From assembly GCA_036245525.1 (NCBI GenBank), contig BTPG01000005.1:1041575-1105574 (forward strand): 64,000 nt of DNA. The letters are read 5' to 3'. Shown in pieces: positions 43,161-53,366 of this stretch; within the stretch, counting starts at the first letter, position 1; each line of letters opens with the position of its first letter. The stretch is from Semisulcospira habei (lineage: Eukaryota; Mollusca; Gastropoda; Semisulcospiridae). Under the pieces are notes generated by a model, which was not told the origin of the DNA, made no database searches, and saw only the letters and a list, made by a program, of their open reading frames with translations. The position numbers were made by a program, and so were the translations under genes.

Positions 43161-44062
43161 AAGGTCAAAAGGTAAAAATAACGCAGGACCTTTGGAAAAG
43201 GGCCCTTGTGCGAACAAAGACTAAAAATTGTATATAAGAAATGGTCAGAGTGTGTTTCGTGGGTTCCGTTCCTGAAGTGACACGTTGTGGCACCCTCGAG
43301 ACAGCACACCGACCCTGAAATGTGATGTTAGGATTGTTCTCCCTCCCGGCACCAACTTTGGTGCTGGGATGGGCCGTGTGACCACCATGGGTCGTCGTAT
43401 TCTGTATGCACGTCAGAGGTGAGCAAACCATTTATTATTAACCAATGTAACATTTTATATATACGTAGTAAAACCAAAGAACCTTGATTATGTCTGTTAT
43501 GCCGCTTGCATGCGAGAGTGGCATGATTGATTGATGTCATGTTTCTCGTGTGTACTTGTTCAGTGGTTGTTGAGATTGTTTGTGTCCTCGACCGGTGTAC
43601 CTCTTTGCAGCCAAGCGAGTCAAACTCCCCTTATATCGGTTTATGAGTCACAGGCATAGAAAGTTAGGATGGAAAATATTCCAATAAAAACGGTCGAGTG
43701 ATAAGAGGGTAAACGTTTTGACCAATCAGAGAAAAGGTTCGCCTTGGATCGCTCGACATTTCCAGCGATCTTTTTCCGACGGCGAACTATGGTTTGCCGA
43801 GGTTCACGAACTCCTTCGAACTAGGTTCGCCGCATCTTTGGATCGCCTAAATAAGAACCAACCTGGTTCGCCCGAGATCGCGAACTCTAGATCGTCAGAG
43901 TTGGCGAACAAATGTACGGGAAAGTTCGTCCAATTAAGAACGGCCTTCAGATTTAGCCACAACGTAAAACTACAACGCACTGGACACGTAACACTACGTA
44001 AGGCACTAACTTAGCTTTTCGTACACGGTTTTCCACCGAGAATTTCACCGCGGCAATTGTGT
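43161..44062. other. intergenic, partly inside the GGTTCGCC-type element
   Basis: No coding similarity. Confidence 0.35.
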
Positions 44063-44136
44063 AAGCCCATTTTGGTGAAAAGCGACATTTTCATTGTAAT
44101 ACAATGAAAATCTAGCTTTTCACAAAAATGGACTTG
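44063..44136. repeat. family F hairpin
   Basis: AAGCCCATTTTGGTGAAAAG CGACATTTTCATTGTA against TACAATGAAAATCTAGCTTT TCACAAAAATGGACTT. Confidence 0.8.
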
Positions 44137-44248
44137 TAGCCCTTTGTCTCCACACACAGGGCAGAATTTGACTAGACCCAAGGAAAGATCTGGCTGGAAC
44201 TCGCCATGAACCCGGAACGGGCTTAAAACACCTTCAGCGGACCCAACA

Positions 44249-44322
44249 CAGCTGCAAGAGGGGTAGATCCTCATGAGCCCCCGCAATTGCTGGGCTCATG
44301 AGGATCTACGCCTCTTGTAGTC
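44249..44322. repeat. family B hairpin
   Basis: CTGCAAGAGGGGTAGATCCT CATGAGCCCCCGC and inverse CATGAGGATCTACGCCTCTT GTAG. Private change: GGGGTAGATCC is only partly matched (GATCTACGCC). Confidence 0.8.
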
Positions 44323-44696
44323 TAATGTACGTCTGTGTTCTTTAGTCACACGAGGTCATTCAGTGTTACGTTGATGATGGCAAGCGGTGCTTACACAATG
44401 TACCCCCCCCAAAAAAAAAAAGAAGAAAAAAAGAAGCTTTAGTCCGCCCAAAAATGGAGCTGAATTGAAGAGACGTAAAATTAGCATGCATGCACACGCA
44501 CGCACCCACATACCGGTCATCAATCAGGGACATGCAGCCATAAAACGTCGGACACCAGGCACTCACACGGACCAAAATCAATACTATCACCTATTATCCG
44601 TTCGTCATCCAGAGCCAAAAGATGCTTACCTTCGACAACCCTTCCTCAGGCAATACATATCAGCTGCAAGGAAACGGCTCGACCTTACGTCATACG
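44323..44696. other. intergenic, nothing recognised
   Basis: A C-run/poly-A tract is at 44403-44432. No feature otherwise. Confidence 0.35.
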
Positions 44697-44885
44697 TTAA
44701 CCCATTAAGCCCCAACGCACTACAGCAGGAGATGGATCGACCATGATAATTCAAGGGTAGTGCCAGATTAGCTTGGCGCCTAAAGGCGCCAAGCTAATCT
44801 GGCACTACCCTTGAATTATCATGGTCGACCAATCTCCTTCGACAGGTACATAGTGGTAAGAGGACAAATGCGGCCGCAGGGGTAA
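44697..44885. mobile_element. family A TTAA foldback, right terminus disturbed
   Basis: TTAACCCATTAAGCCCC at the left. The hairpin is perfect through GATCGACCATGATAATTC...GGCGCC. The right part ends GCGGCCGCAGGGGTAAATGG without TTAA, and an R330 copy abuts. Confidence 0.85.
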
Positions 44886-44961
44886 ATGGTTGGTTGGTTG
44901 TACATTGCTTAACGTCCCGACAGCAACAAGATTTTCTCAGGACGTGCCTGCACTGCTTGTG

Positions 44962-44993
<32 letters not shown>

Positions 44994-45275
44994 ACCTGAA
45001 TATTGAATGTATGTCGCCAGCCGGTCTAATACGCTAAATAAAGCCAAGACCATTTAGCAACACACATCCAATATCAAGAACTACAGGCAGCGCAGACAGT
45101 AGGGAGAGTTTAAAAAAGGAGAATACAGGTGAATGGACCAAGGGTAGACAGAAACACACGCCCCAGAATAGAGGGGAAACCCCACCCTGTGGGGGCTGAC
45201 CAGGGTGACCCTGGGAACTAAAAAGTAGTTAACCCCACCCAAGTCCCGAAGGGCAGACCCGGGTGGGGGTAGGGG
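44886..45275 (-). mobile_element. dispersed repeat R330, complete-looking copy
   Basis: Left end (GGTT)n TGTACATTGCTTAACGTCCC, poly-A 44962-44990, GAATGTATGTCGCCAGCC, TCTAATACGCTAAATAAAG, CAGCGCAGACAGTAGGGAG, CCCACCCTGTGGGG, GCAGACCCGGGTGGGGG at the right. The (AACC)n-type tail at the left shows the element reads minus. No tRNA head is seen, so it may be a SINE body or LINE 3' end. Confidence 0.85.
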
Positions 45276-45301
45276 TAAAGGGGCGTGGTATGCAGCTGTA
45301 C

Positions 45302-45545
45302 ACATTCGTCACGTGTCGCATCGCGATACGCGGCAAGCCGCATATTCGGGTGCGACACGCCTCGACTGTGTAAAGGCGTGCAGCCGGATTTGGTAGGCAT
45401 CTGATCGACCATGGCAGATCGTCGGTAGTGTCTGGCCGGTACCTCGCGGACCAAGATAGCTCGTACTGATCGATCGGTATCTCATCGAGGAAGATGACTG
45501 GAGGGTAGTGACTGATTAGCTTGGTGCCTGGTGGCTGAGCAGGCG
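45302..45545. repeat. family G hairpin and A-like remnants
   Basis: 45302-45366: GTGTCGCATCGCGATACGCG GCAAGCCGC...GGGTGCGACACG. 45395-45545: degraded GATCGACCATGGCAGATCGT and GAGGGTAGTGACTGATTAGC TTGGTGCC. Confidence 0.6.
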
Positions 45546-45587
45546 GCTGGCTGCCCGCCTAGCGTCTCACTCATCTATCCAACCACC

Positions 45588-45735
45588 ACCCCCCATTCAC
45601 CCCTCCCTCCCTCCCTCTATCCATCCATCCATCCACCCCCCCCCCCCCATGCTTCCACTCATTCACCCCATGTACCACACACTCATCCATCCATCCATCC
45701 CTCCACCCATTCATCCACCCACCCGATGCACCCAC
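45588..45735. repeat. (ATCC)n-rich simple repeat
   Basis: CCATCCATCC/CCCTCCCTCC tracts. A related block is at 45997-46075. Confidence 0.85.
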
Positions 45736-45738
45736 TCA

Positions 45739-46000
45739 TAATAATAATAATAATAATCATAAAGGAGATTTGTTAAGCGCTTATTCTAAAAGTAGCTCTA
45801 AGCGATGACTGATACAATGAAAAGGCTAACAGCTAACATGCACACACACACACACACATACACACACACACGTTATGCACACGCGCACACACACACACAC
45901 ACGTGACAGTGGTGATGAACTGTGCATGGCTGGGGAAGTGAACTAGTAAAAGGCAGCGTTGTAGAGGTGGGGTTTTGAGAAGTGATTTAAATGAGGTCCA
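45739..46000 (-). pseudogene. LINE 3' terminal fragment (CR1-like)
   Basis: Minus strand: SFKSLLKT (45995-45973), as in the C-terminus at 59.6 kb, then a degraded 3' region containing (CA)n and ending AGCGCTTAACAAATC with (ATT)n at 45738-45758. Confidence 0.6.
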
Positions 46001-46075
46001 TCCATCCATCAATCCATCCATCCTCCGTTCTTCTACGCACCCATTCATCCATCCACCAAACCTACCAATCCGTCC

Positions 46076-46314
46076 ACCCCACAGTTGAGGCAGCAGGTTA
46101 CTGCGATCTGTCTGAAGACTATAATAGTGTCAGCAAGCAGGCTTCGTCATGAGGGGCGGGTAGATGATGCGAGGACTGACTCCCTTGCCGACTGCATACA
46201 GTAGTTACAGTCATTGGCAACACGAACACGGAAGATGCACTTGTTCTTGACTCCTTCTCCTCTTTGAAGTCCAGCTACCAAGGTCCATACATCTTCCGCG
46301 CTGGACCCGGGGTT
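46076..46314. other. intergenic, nothing recognised
   Basis: No feature seen. Confidence 0.35.
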
Positions 46315-46500
46315 TTAACCCATTTAGCTCTGATGATAGTTCAAGGGCAGTGCCTTATTATCTTGGCGCCTTCAGGCGCCAAGATAATAAGGCACTGCCC
46401 TTAAACTGTCTTGGTCGACGCGTCTTCTACAAATGATGTCAGGCGCCAATAAGGCACTGCAACTGAGCTATCACGGCTGACACATATTTGAGGTTTTAGG
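46315..46500. mobile_element. family A foldback, left subterminal part deleted, extra half arm
   Basis: TTAACCCATTTAGCTC leads directly into GATGATAGTTCAAGGGCAGT. The arms share the private sequence CAGTGCCTTATTATCTTGG and its inverse. A second partial right arm (AGGCGCCAATAAGGCACTGC) follows at 46440-46465. The right TTAA was not found. Confidence 0.78.
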
Positions 46501-46538
46501 ATGCCTACTTCAAGAGCAGGGAACACGGCATAACAGCG

Positions 46539-46757
46539 TTAACCCTTATCATTCAGAACACACCAGTGTGTGAAATAAATCTGGCTAAAATAGTTCAAAG
46601 GTAGTGCCTGAATAGCTTGACGCCTCTAGGCGCCAAGGTATTCTGGCACCACCCTTGAACTAAAGCCATTGGTCTATATCCTGTAAGTACTATAATGTAG
46701 CCTGCATATGGCAGTGTACAAACTTGAAGCTTTCAGCCTCAGTATGATATGGGTTAA
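46539..46757. mobile_element. group-3 TTAA foldback, complete
   Basis: TTAACCCTTATCATTCAG to CAGTATGATATGGGTTAA. Hairpin arms (GTAGTGCCTGAATAGCTTGA and inverse CAAGGTATTCTGGCACCAC) have several mismatches. Confidence 0.88.
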
Positions 46758-46986
46758 TGAGATAATCCTTGGCCGCCGGTAGCGCGTTTTGTCGAGGTGA
46801 TTCCTGCTGGAAAAAAACTTCGACATAAAGCTCTTTCAACATGACAGCTTGCGCACAATCACTCTTTACGACAAAGTCCGACATGAGCACTTGTTTGCTC
46901 CCAAATCGATATTGTCCTCTCGAGTATGACTGATCATAAATCGTGAATGAATGTGATCTGGCGAACATAAATGCACGAATACACGC
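46758..46986. other. D half-hairpin and unassigned DNA
   Basis: 46762-46805: CCTTGGCCGCCGGTAGCGCG TTTTGTCGAGGTGATTCCTG, the D left arm only. Confidence 0.55.
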
Positions 46987-46987
46987 G

Positions 46988-46989
<2 letters not shown>

Positions 46990-47060
<71 letters not shown>

Positions 47061-47061
47061 T

Positions 47062-47134
<73 letters not shown>
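46990..47134. repeat. (GT)n-(GA)n compound microsatellite
   Basis: About 55 GT units with two GTGGT interruptions, then 16 GA. Confidence 0.96.
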
Positions 47135-47136
<2 letters not shown>

Positions 47137-47138
47137 TT

Positions 47139-47460
47139 GGTTGGTTGGTTGTACATTGCTTAACGTCCCGACAGCAACAAGACTTTCTTAGGACGTGCCT
47201 GCACTGCGTGTGAAAAAAAAAACCACAAAAAAACTAAGCAGAATATGAATGTATGTCGCCAGCCGGTCTAATACGCCAAATAAAGCTAAGACCATTTAGC
47301 AACACACATCCTACAAGCAGCGCAGACAGTAGGCAGAGTTCAAACAAGGAAAATACAGGTGAATGGACAAGGGTAGACAGAAACACATGCCCCAGAATAG
47401 AGGGGAAAACCTACCCTGTGGAGCTGACCAGGGTGACCCTGGCAACTAAAAAGACCCGGG
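47139..47460 (-). mobile_element. dispersed repeat R330
   Basis: From (GGTT)n TGTACATTGC to AAAAAGACCCGGGTGGGGG. The CAAGTCCC piece is deleted. A (GA)n run follows at once. Confidence 0.83.
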
Positions 47461-47469
47461 TGGGGGGGG

Positions 47470-47665
<196 letters not shown>

Positions 47666-47800
47666 AAATAGGTTAAATAATAATAATAATAATAATTACA
47701 TTTACACACATTATTTCATACAATAATATTTAAAAAAGTAAAAACAAAATAATAATAAAATTAAAATAAATTATTTACGCAAAATAATAATAACACTCGA

Positions 47801-48200
47801 TACCCAACCCCACCCGGGTCTGCCCTGGGGGACTTGGGTGGGGTTAGGTACTTTTTAGTTCCCAGGGTCACCCTGGTCAGCCCCACAGGGTGAGTTTTTC
47901 TCTCTATTCTGGGGCATGTGTTTCTGTCTACCCTTGGTCCATTCACCTGTATTTGCCTTTTTAAAACTCTCCCTACTGTCTGCACTGCCTGTTGCTCTTG
48001 ATATTGGATGTGTGTTGCTAAATGGTCTTAGCTTTATTTAGGCCCCATGTGTTAGGTTTATTTAATGTATTTGACCGGCTGGCGACATACATTCAATGTT
48101 CTGTTTATTTATTTTTTTTTCACAAGCAGTGCAGGCACGTCCTGAGAAAGCCTTGATGCTGGCGGGACGCTAAGCAATGTACAATCAATCAATCAATCTT
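47801..48200 (+). mobile_element. dispersed repeat R330, opposite orientation
   Basis: CCCACCCGGGTCTGCCCTGG at the start, GCAGGCACGTCCTGAGAAAG near the end, then GACGCTAAGCAATGTAC and (AATC)n as tail. This copy shows the element's 3' tail clearly. Confidence 0.87.
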
Positions 48201-48307
48201 TCGATACCCAGCCCCCCCCCCCACCCCCCCCCCCCCCCCCCACACACACACAGACACAAACACTATACATAAATGCATGTATTGCATGAAAGTATTAATT
48301 AAGTATT

Positions 48308-48308
<1 letters not shown>

Positions 48309-48355
<47 letters not shown>

Positions 48356-48372
48356 AGAGAGAGAGAGAGAGA
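48309..48372. repeat. (GA)n microsatellite with a G run
   Basis: GA units interrupted by about 10 G, at the 3' edge of a LINE. Confidence 0.95.
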
Positions 48373-48536
48373 ATGAATGATACTTTATTTCTATTCGTGT
48401 TTGTTCTTGCTAAACTATAACATTAAAAGCAACATTAAAACATTAACAGCACAAACAAGCGGCAACACCCACAGGTCACTGTGTTACATTCCGATATAAG
48501 TTTACAAGTCGCTGAAGGTTACATTAGCGCATACAC

Positions 48537-48567
<31 letters not shown>

Positions 48568-49285
48568 GTCAACTGACAGGGTCGGGGGGGGGGGGGGGGG
48601 GTGGCGATGTAAAGTCAGTGTTTATAGACCGTGACAGCGACTGCGCACTTATGATAACGCTACTCTTGTGTAGGAATATAGTGAACAGGCAAACCACTAC
48701 AGTAAAGAGAGATATATAAAAACTAGCAAGTGCAAAACGGAGGACCACAACAATGCGTTAAAAAAGGAAATCATTGACATGGCTCTTTTGGACACATCTA
48801 TTTTTCTTTCAAGTTTGCTCTGAGATGTATTTAAAAGCTTTCGTCCTAAACAATGGAAGTTGTCTCGTTTGCTGTATATGTGGAGGAAGTGAGTTCCATA
48901 AATAGGCACCCGCATACGAAAGGCTGGATTTAAACAAGTCAATTCGGGGCCGTTCAATGACGAGACTGTTCCTTGAAGTGCTGTAAACCCTTTCGCTCTC
49001 AGTGAAAAGCTTAGCCAGGCAGTGGGGGGCTTTCCCGTTCAGTGCTTTGTGCATAAATACGCACTTATTTAACGTAAGGGGTTGATGTAAAGGAAGGAGC
49101 CATGTTGCCTGAAGCTTTTTCTCCAAAGTTAGAGATGGGATTGGAAGGAGCAGTTTAACTACGCGCTGGTATAGAGAATTAATCCTCTTAAGGTTAGCCT
49201 CACTACAGCCGTCCCAAATAGTAGATGCGTAGTCAATGTGAGGTTTTATGAAGGAGTTGACAAATAGCTTACCTGTCTTATTATC
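48373..49285 (-). pseudogene. LINE 3' fragment (family L3), RT C-terminal domain
   Basis: Minus strand from 49285: NSFIKPHIDYASTIWDGC, LYQRVVKLLLPIPSL, then in another frame (49126-48812) WLLPLHQPLTLNKCVFMHK, RVYSTSRNSLVIERPRIDLF and LWNSLPPHIQQ. These are C-terminal motifs of jockey/CR1-group RTs. The 3' UTR ends AATAAAGTATCATTCATTC. The 5' side is cut by a (GA)n array. A frameshift lies near 49125. Confidence 0.8.
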
Positions 49286-49962
<677 letters not shown>

Positions 49963-49998
49963 AGAGAGAGAGAGAGAGAATGATGATGATGATGATGA

Positions 49999-50449
49999 TA
50001 TAAGGCATAAAACAAAATAATAGGTAGGCATACCGACAAACAAAACGAGTGCACCTCGATACTTTGCATTTCAAGAGTCAAAGTACCATGCGTGTATTAT
50101 TATCGGACAAAGAGGCTTCAACTTTCACACAGAGACAAAAGAGTACAGTGGGGTAGGAACCGTGGGGGGAGGAGGAGGGGGGATGCTCCCCCCCCCCAAC
50201 CATCCAATGAAATATTAGCGGGTGGGTTGAATATCACCTGCCCCTATCCCCCCCCCCCACCCCACACACACACCCAATATTTTTAAAGAAAAAAATTGGG
50301 AGAGCAAATATTTCTTGAGGAAAAAAACACATTAAAATGATATAGTTTTAATTTGATATTTGGATGACAAAATAGGTTAAATATGTTTGGAAAGGAAAAT
50401 ATAAGACTTTGATTGTTATGCTTGATTTTGAGGAGGATGGGCCCCAATC
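49999..50449. other. intergenic with G- and C-runs
   Basis: G-rich 50160-50183, C-rich 50187-50197 and 50250-50260; AT-rich afterwards. No gene. Confidence 0.4.
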
Positions 50450-50637
50450 TTAACCCTTTTCATCCTGATACAACCATTGCTTGAAATAAATTTGACTGAC
50501 AGTTCAAGGGTGATGCCAGACTACTCTGGCACCACCCTTGAACTAAGATGCTTGATCTATCTCCCAATGTGTAATGTAGCCTTCATAGGGCAATGAGCAA
50601 ATTTGTTTAAAATCAGCCGCATGATGTAATGGGTTAA
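50450..50637. mobile_element. group-3 TTAA foldback, hairpin tip deleted
   Basis: TTAACCCTTTTCATCCTG to CGCATGATGTAATGGGTTAA. The centre is only GTTCAAGGGTGATGCCAGAC / CTCTGGCACCACCCTTGAAC. Confidence 0.85.
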
Positions 50638-50847
50638 CTCTTTCCACCCCAGACACACCACAGTAAGATAAGGATCGACCATGATAGTTCAAGGGTGATG
50701 CCAGAATAGCTTGGCGCCTCTGGGCGCCAAGCTATTCTGGCATCACCCTTGAACTATCATGGTCGATCTGTGTCCTGCAAGGCAACGCTGTCTTCAGAGG
50801 ACAATGGCAACATTTGGGGATTTCGGTTTTGGGGTAGATTGAGTTAA
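50634..50847. mobile_element. family A' TTAA foldback, complete
   Basis: TTAACTCTTTCCACCCC to TTTTGGGGTAGATTGAGTTAA. The central hairpin is perfect over GATCGACCATGATAGTTC ... GGCGCC. Its left TTAA is the right TTAA of the preceding element. Confidence 0.92.
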
Positions 50848-51066
50848 GGACACTCCAACCCCCCCCCCTCCCCCCTCTCCAACCACTTCCCTTAAACCAA
50901 CAAAAACTCTTGCTACGCCACTGCAGCACAGACAATACAATACACCTATGTAGCTTCCTTTCTGTCATCTTCCAATCCTTGCTACATGAAGCAGATGATT
51001 CTGATAATGATGTTGATGATTACTACGGTTTCTAATGACGTTGAAGATTGCTAGAATCAGCCTCCT
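50848..51066. other. C-runs, hAT-like end, unassigned
   Basis: GCTACGCCACTG at 50912-50923 is the inverse of the widespread hAT terminus CAGTGGCGTAGC. The other end was not found. Confidence 0.4.
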
Positions 51067-51069
51067 CAA

Positions 51070-51150
51070 TCCGATTGTCGGCAGCGCTTTTTGTCGAGGG
51101 AATTCCTGCAGAAATCACCTCGACAAAAAGCGCTATCGACAGTCAAGGGG
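51070..51150. repeat. family D hairpin
   Basis: GATTGTCGGCAGCGCTTTTT GTCGAGGGAATTCC against GAAATCACCTCGACAAAAAG CGCTATCGACAGTC. Confidence 0.85.
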
Positions 51151-52136
51151 TTAATGCTATACACGCCGGAAATCACCTCGACAAAAAGCTGTAAGAGCCA
51201 AGGGGTTAATGCTATACACGCCGGAAATCAACTCGACAAAAAGCGCTATCGACAGCCAAGGGGTTAATGCTACACACACCGGAAATCACCTCGACAAAAA
51301 GCGCTAACGACAGCCAAGGGGTTAATGCTATACACGCCGGAAATCACCTCGACAAAAAGCGCTAACGACAGCCAAGGGGTTAATGCTACACACGCCGGAA
51401 ATCAACTGGACAAAAAGCGCTATCGACAGCCAAGGGGTTAATGCTACACACACCGGAAATCACCTCGACAAAAAGCGCTATCAACAACCAAGGGGTTAAC
51501 GCCATACACGCCGGAAATCACCTCGACAAAAAGCGCTATCAACAGCCAAGGGGTTAATGCTATACACGCCGGAAATCACCTCGACAAAAAGCGCTATCGA
51601 CAGCCAAGGGGTTAATGCTATACACGCCGGAAATCACCTCGACAAAAAGCGCTATCAACAGCCAAGGGGTTAATGCTATACACGCCGGAAATCACCTCGA
51701 CAAAAAGCGCTAACGACAGCCAAGGGGTTAATGCTATACACGCCGGAAATCACCTCGACAAAAAGCGCTAACGACAGCCAAGGGGTTAATGCTACACACG
51801 CCGGAAATCAACTGGACAAAAAGCGCTATCGACAGCCAAGGGGTTAATGCTACACACACCGGAAATCACCTCGACAAAAAGCGCTATCAACAGCCAAGGG
51901 GTTAATGCTATACACGCCGGAAATCACCTCGACAAAAAGCGCTATCAACAGCCAAGGGGTTAATGCTATACACGCCGGAAATCACCTCGACAAAAAGCGC
52001 TAACGACAGCCATGGGGTTAATGCTATACACGCCGGAAATCACCTCGACAAAAAGCGCTAACGACAGCCAAGGGGTTAATGCTATACACGCCGGAAATCA
52101 CCTCGACAAAAAGCGCCAACAACAGCCAAGGGGTTG
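51151..52136. repeat. 58-bp tandem array made of D right half-hairpins, about 17 copies
   Basis: Unit: TTAATGCTATACACGCCGGA, AATCACCTCGACAAAAAGCG, CTATCGACAGCCAAGGGG. The second and third parts are the right arm of the adjacent D hairpin. The second unit has a 3-bp loss. Variants (CTAACGACAG, CTATCAACAG, AACTGGACAA) recur in blocks, indicating multi-unit duplication. Confidence 0.93.
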
Positions 52137-53012
52137 AAAAGCAAAAACTATTCTGTTTGATACCGACGATAACAGAAATGTGAAACGGCTGTTGCCAGGA
52201 ATTTTGAACGTCTGGGATTATGGCCACTCCGTAACACTAGCCATCGATTCCTGCACCAGCTCCTTCCATCTGCAAGAGACATAGATCCTAACGGGCCTCT
52301 GCAACTGCAGGGGTTCGTGAGTATCTATGTATCTTGCTGTCTTGGAGCAGACCACTCGGATGGGTGGATTATAGCAAGTGTGTAGGCATCTGTCGTCATT
52401 TGGCAAAAGGCATTCATTCTATATTTGAGAAATGCGAGCTTTAAAAAAAATTGAATAACAATGAAAATGTCCCTTTTCTATACAAAGGACATATTACCTT
52501 TGCCATAATTATTATAACAGCAGAAGTGTATAGGTATGACTGTGTAGCTGTTGATTCGAACTGACCTAGGTCAACTAGTCGAGGACGAATTTAAAAAAAA
52601 AAATCAACATTGAAAATTCAGAATCGGATTAAATTTCAAGGCCCACTTCCGCCATAACTGTTCAAAGACACACTTCTGTAACAAATGGTTACGAAACGCT
52701 AAAACACAGGTCTAGATATGGTTCATTTAGACACAGGACAATCCAGTTCAGCACACATCGTCATTATATCAAGTAGCCTGACAATGACTCCACTGTACTC
52801 CGTTCTGGAAATGCAACGCTATCGGTGCGAGAAACAGCTAAAAAAATAGACTGACACGATAAAGGCAGCGCAGAATAAATAGGCGCGATTACGCGTGTGC
52901 TCTTGCTGCGTGTCCAAACTGATGTTAAAGTTCGTTAGGCGTGTCGACAAGGCATAACAAACACAACTCAGTGGTGCTGAAACGTGTCTTCGGGTTTATG
53001 CGTAATGGTACC
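52137..53012. other. B hairpin, F-type piece and unassigned DNA
   Basis: 52271-52338: B hairpin (TGCAAGAGACATAGATCCTA ACGG... / CGTGAGTATCTATGTATCTT GC). 52396-52507: divergent F (TTTGGCAAAAGGC ... CCTTTGCCATAAT). The remainder shows nothing. Confidence 0.5.
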
Positions 53013-53229
53013 TTAATCCTTTTAGCCCTGACACACTACAGCAGGAGATGCCGGGTCGACCATGATAATTCAAGGGTAGTGCCAGATTAGCTTGGCGCCG
53101 AAAGGCGCCGAGCTAATCTGGCACTACCCTTGAATTATCATGGTCGATCCATCTCCTGCAACGGGCGCATAGTCATTAGATGACGCCTCCAAAATTTGGG
53201 AAATACGGCCGTCGGGCTGAACGAGTTAA
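53013..53229. mobile_element. family A TTAA foldback, complete
   Basis: TTAATCCTTTTAGCCCTG to GTCGGGCTGAACGAGTTAA. The hairpin is perfect except one tip mismatch (GGCGCCGAGC). Confidence 0.9.
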
Positions 53230-53366
53230 TTCAGCGTCCCAGCATCGTCCCTTGTTCGTTTGTCTTTGGCGCAGTAAAAAAAAAAAAATTCTTGAAGCCT
53301 GGGATGGGGTGGCAACCACGGACTTGACCCCCTTCGCTGCCAATGAACGCGACTTTCGCGTCTGAA
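53230..53366. other. short linker before the satellite
   Basis: Contains a poly-A run at 53276-53288. No gene. Confidence 0.4.

Larger units (their letters stand above)
42292..43858. mobile_element. possible DNA transposon (GGTTCGCC-type), with nested insertions
   Basis: GTTCTTATTTAG at 42293 is inverted at 43847-43858 (CTAAATAAGAAC). Both sides are rich in CTAGGTTCGCC/GATCG motifs. An A' foldback (42363-42482) and an R330 piece (43047-43160) sit inside. The short frame from 42604 (MAVAMPLRDLEDFCFCTLCR) is not recognised. The ends are uncertain. Confidence 0.35.

Noticed and set aside
51151..52136. CRISPR-like array
   Set aside because: The 58-bp units are whole tandem copies without unique spacers, and the genome is eukaryotic.
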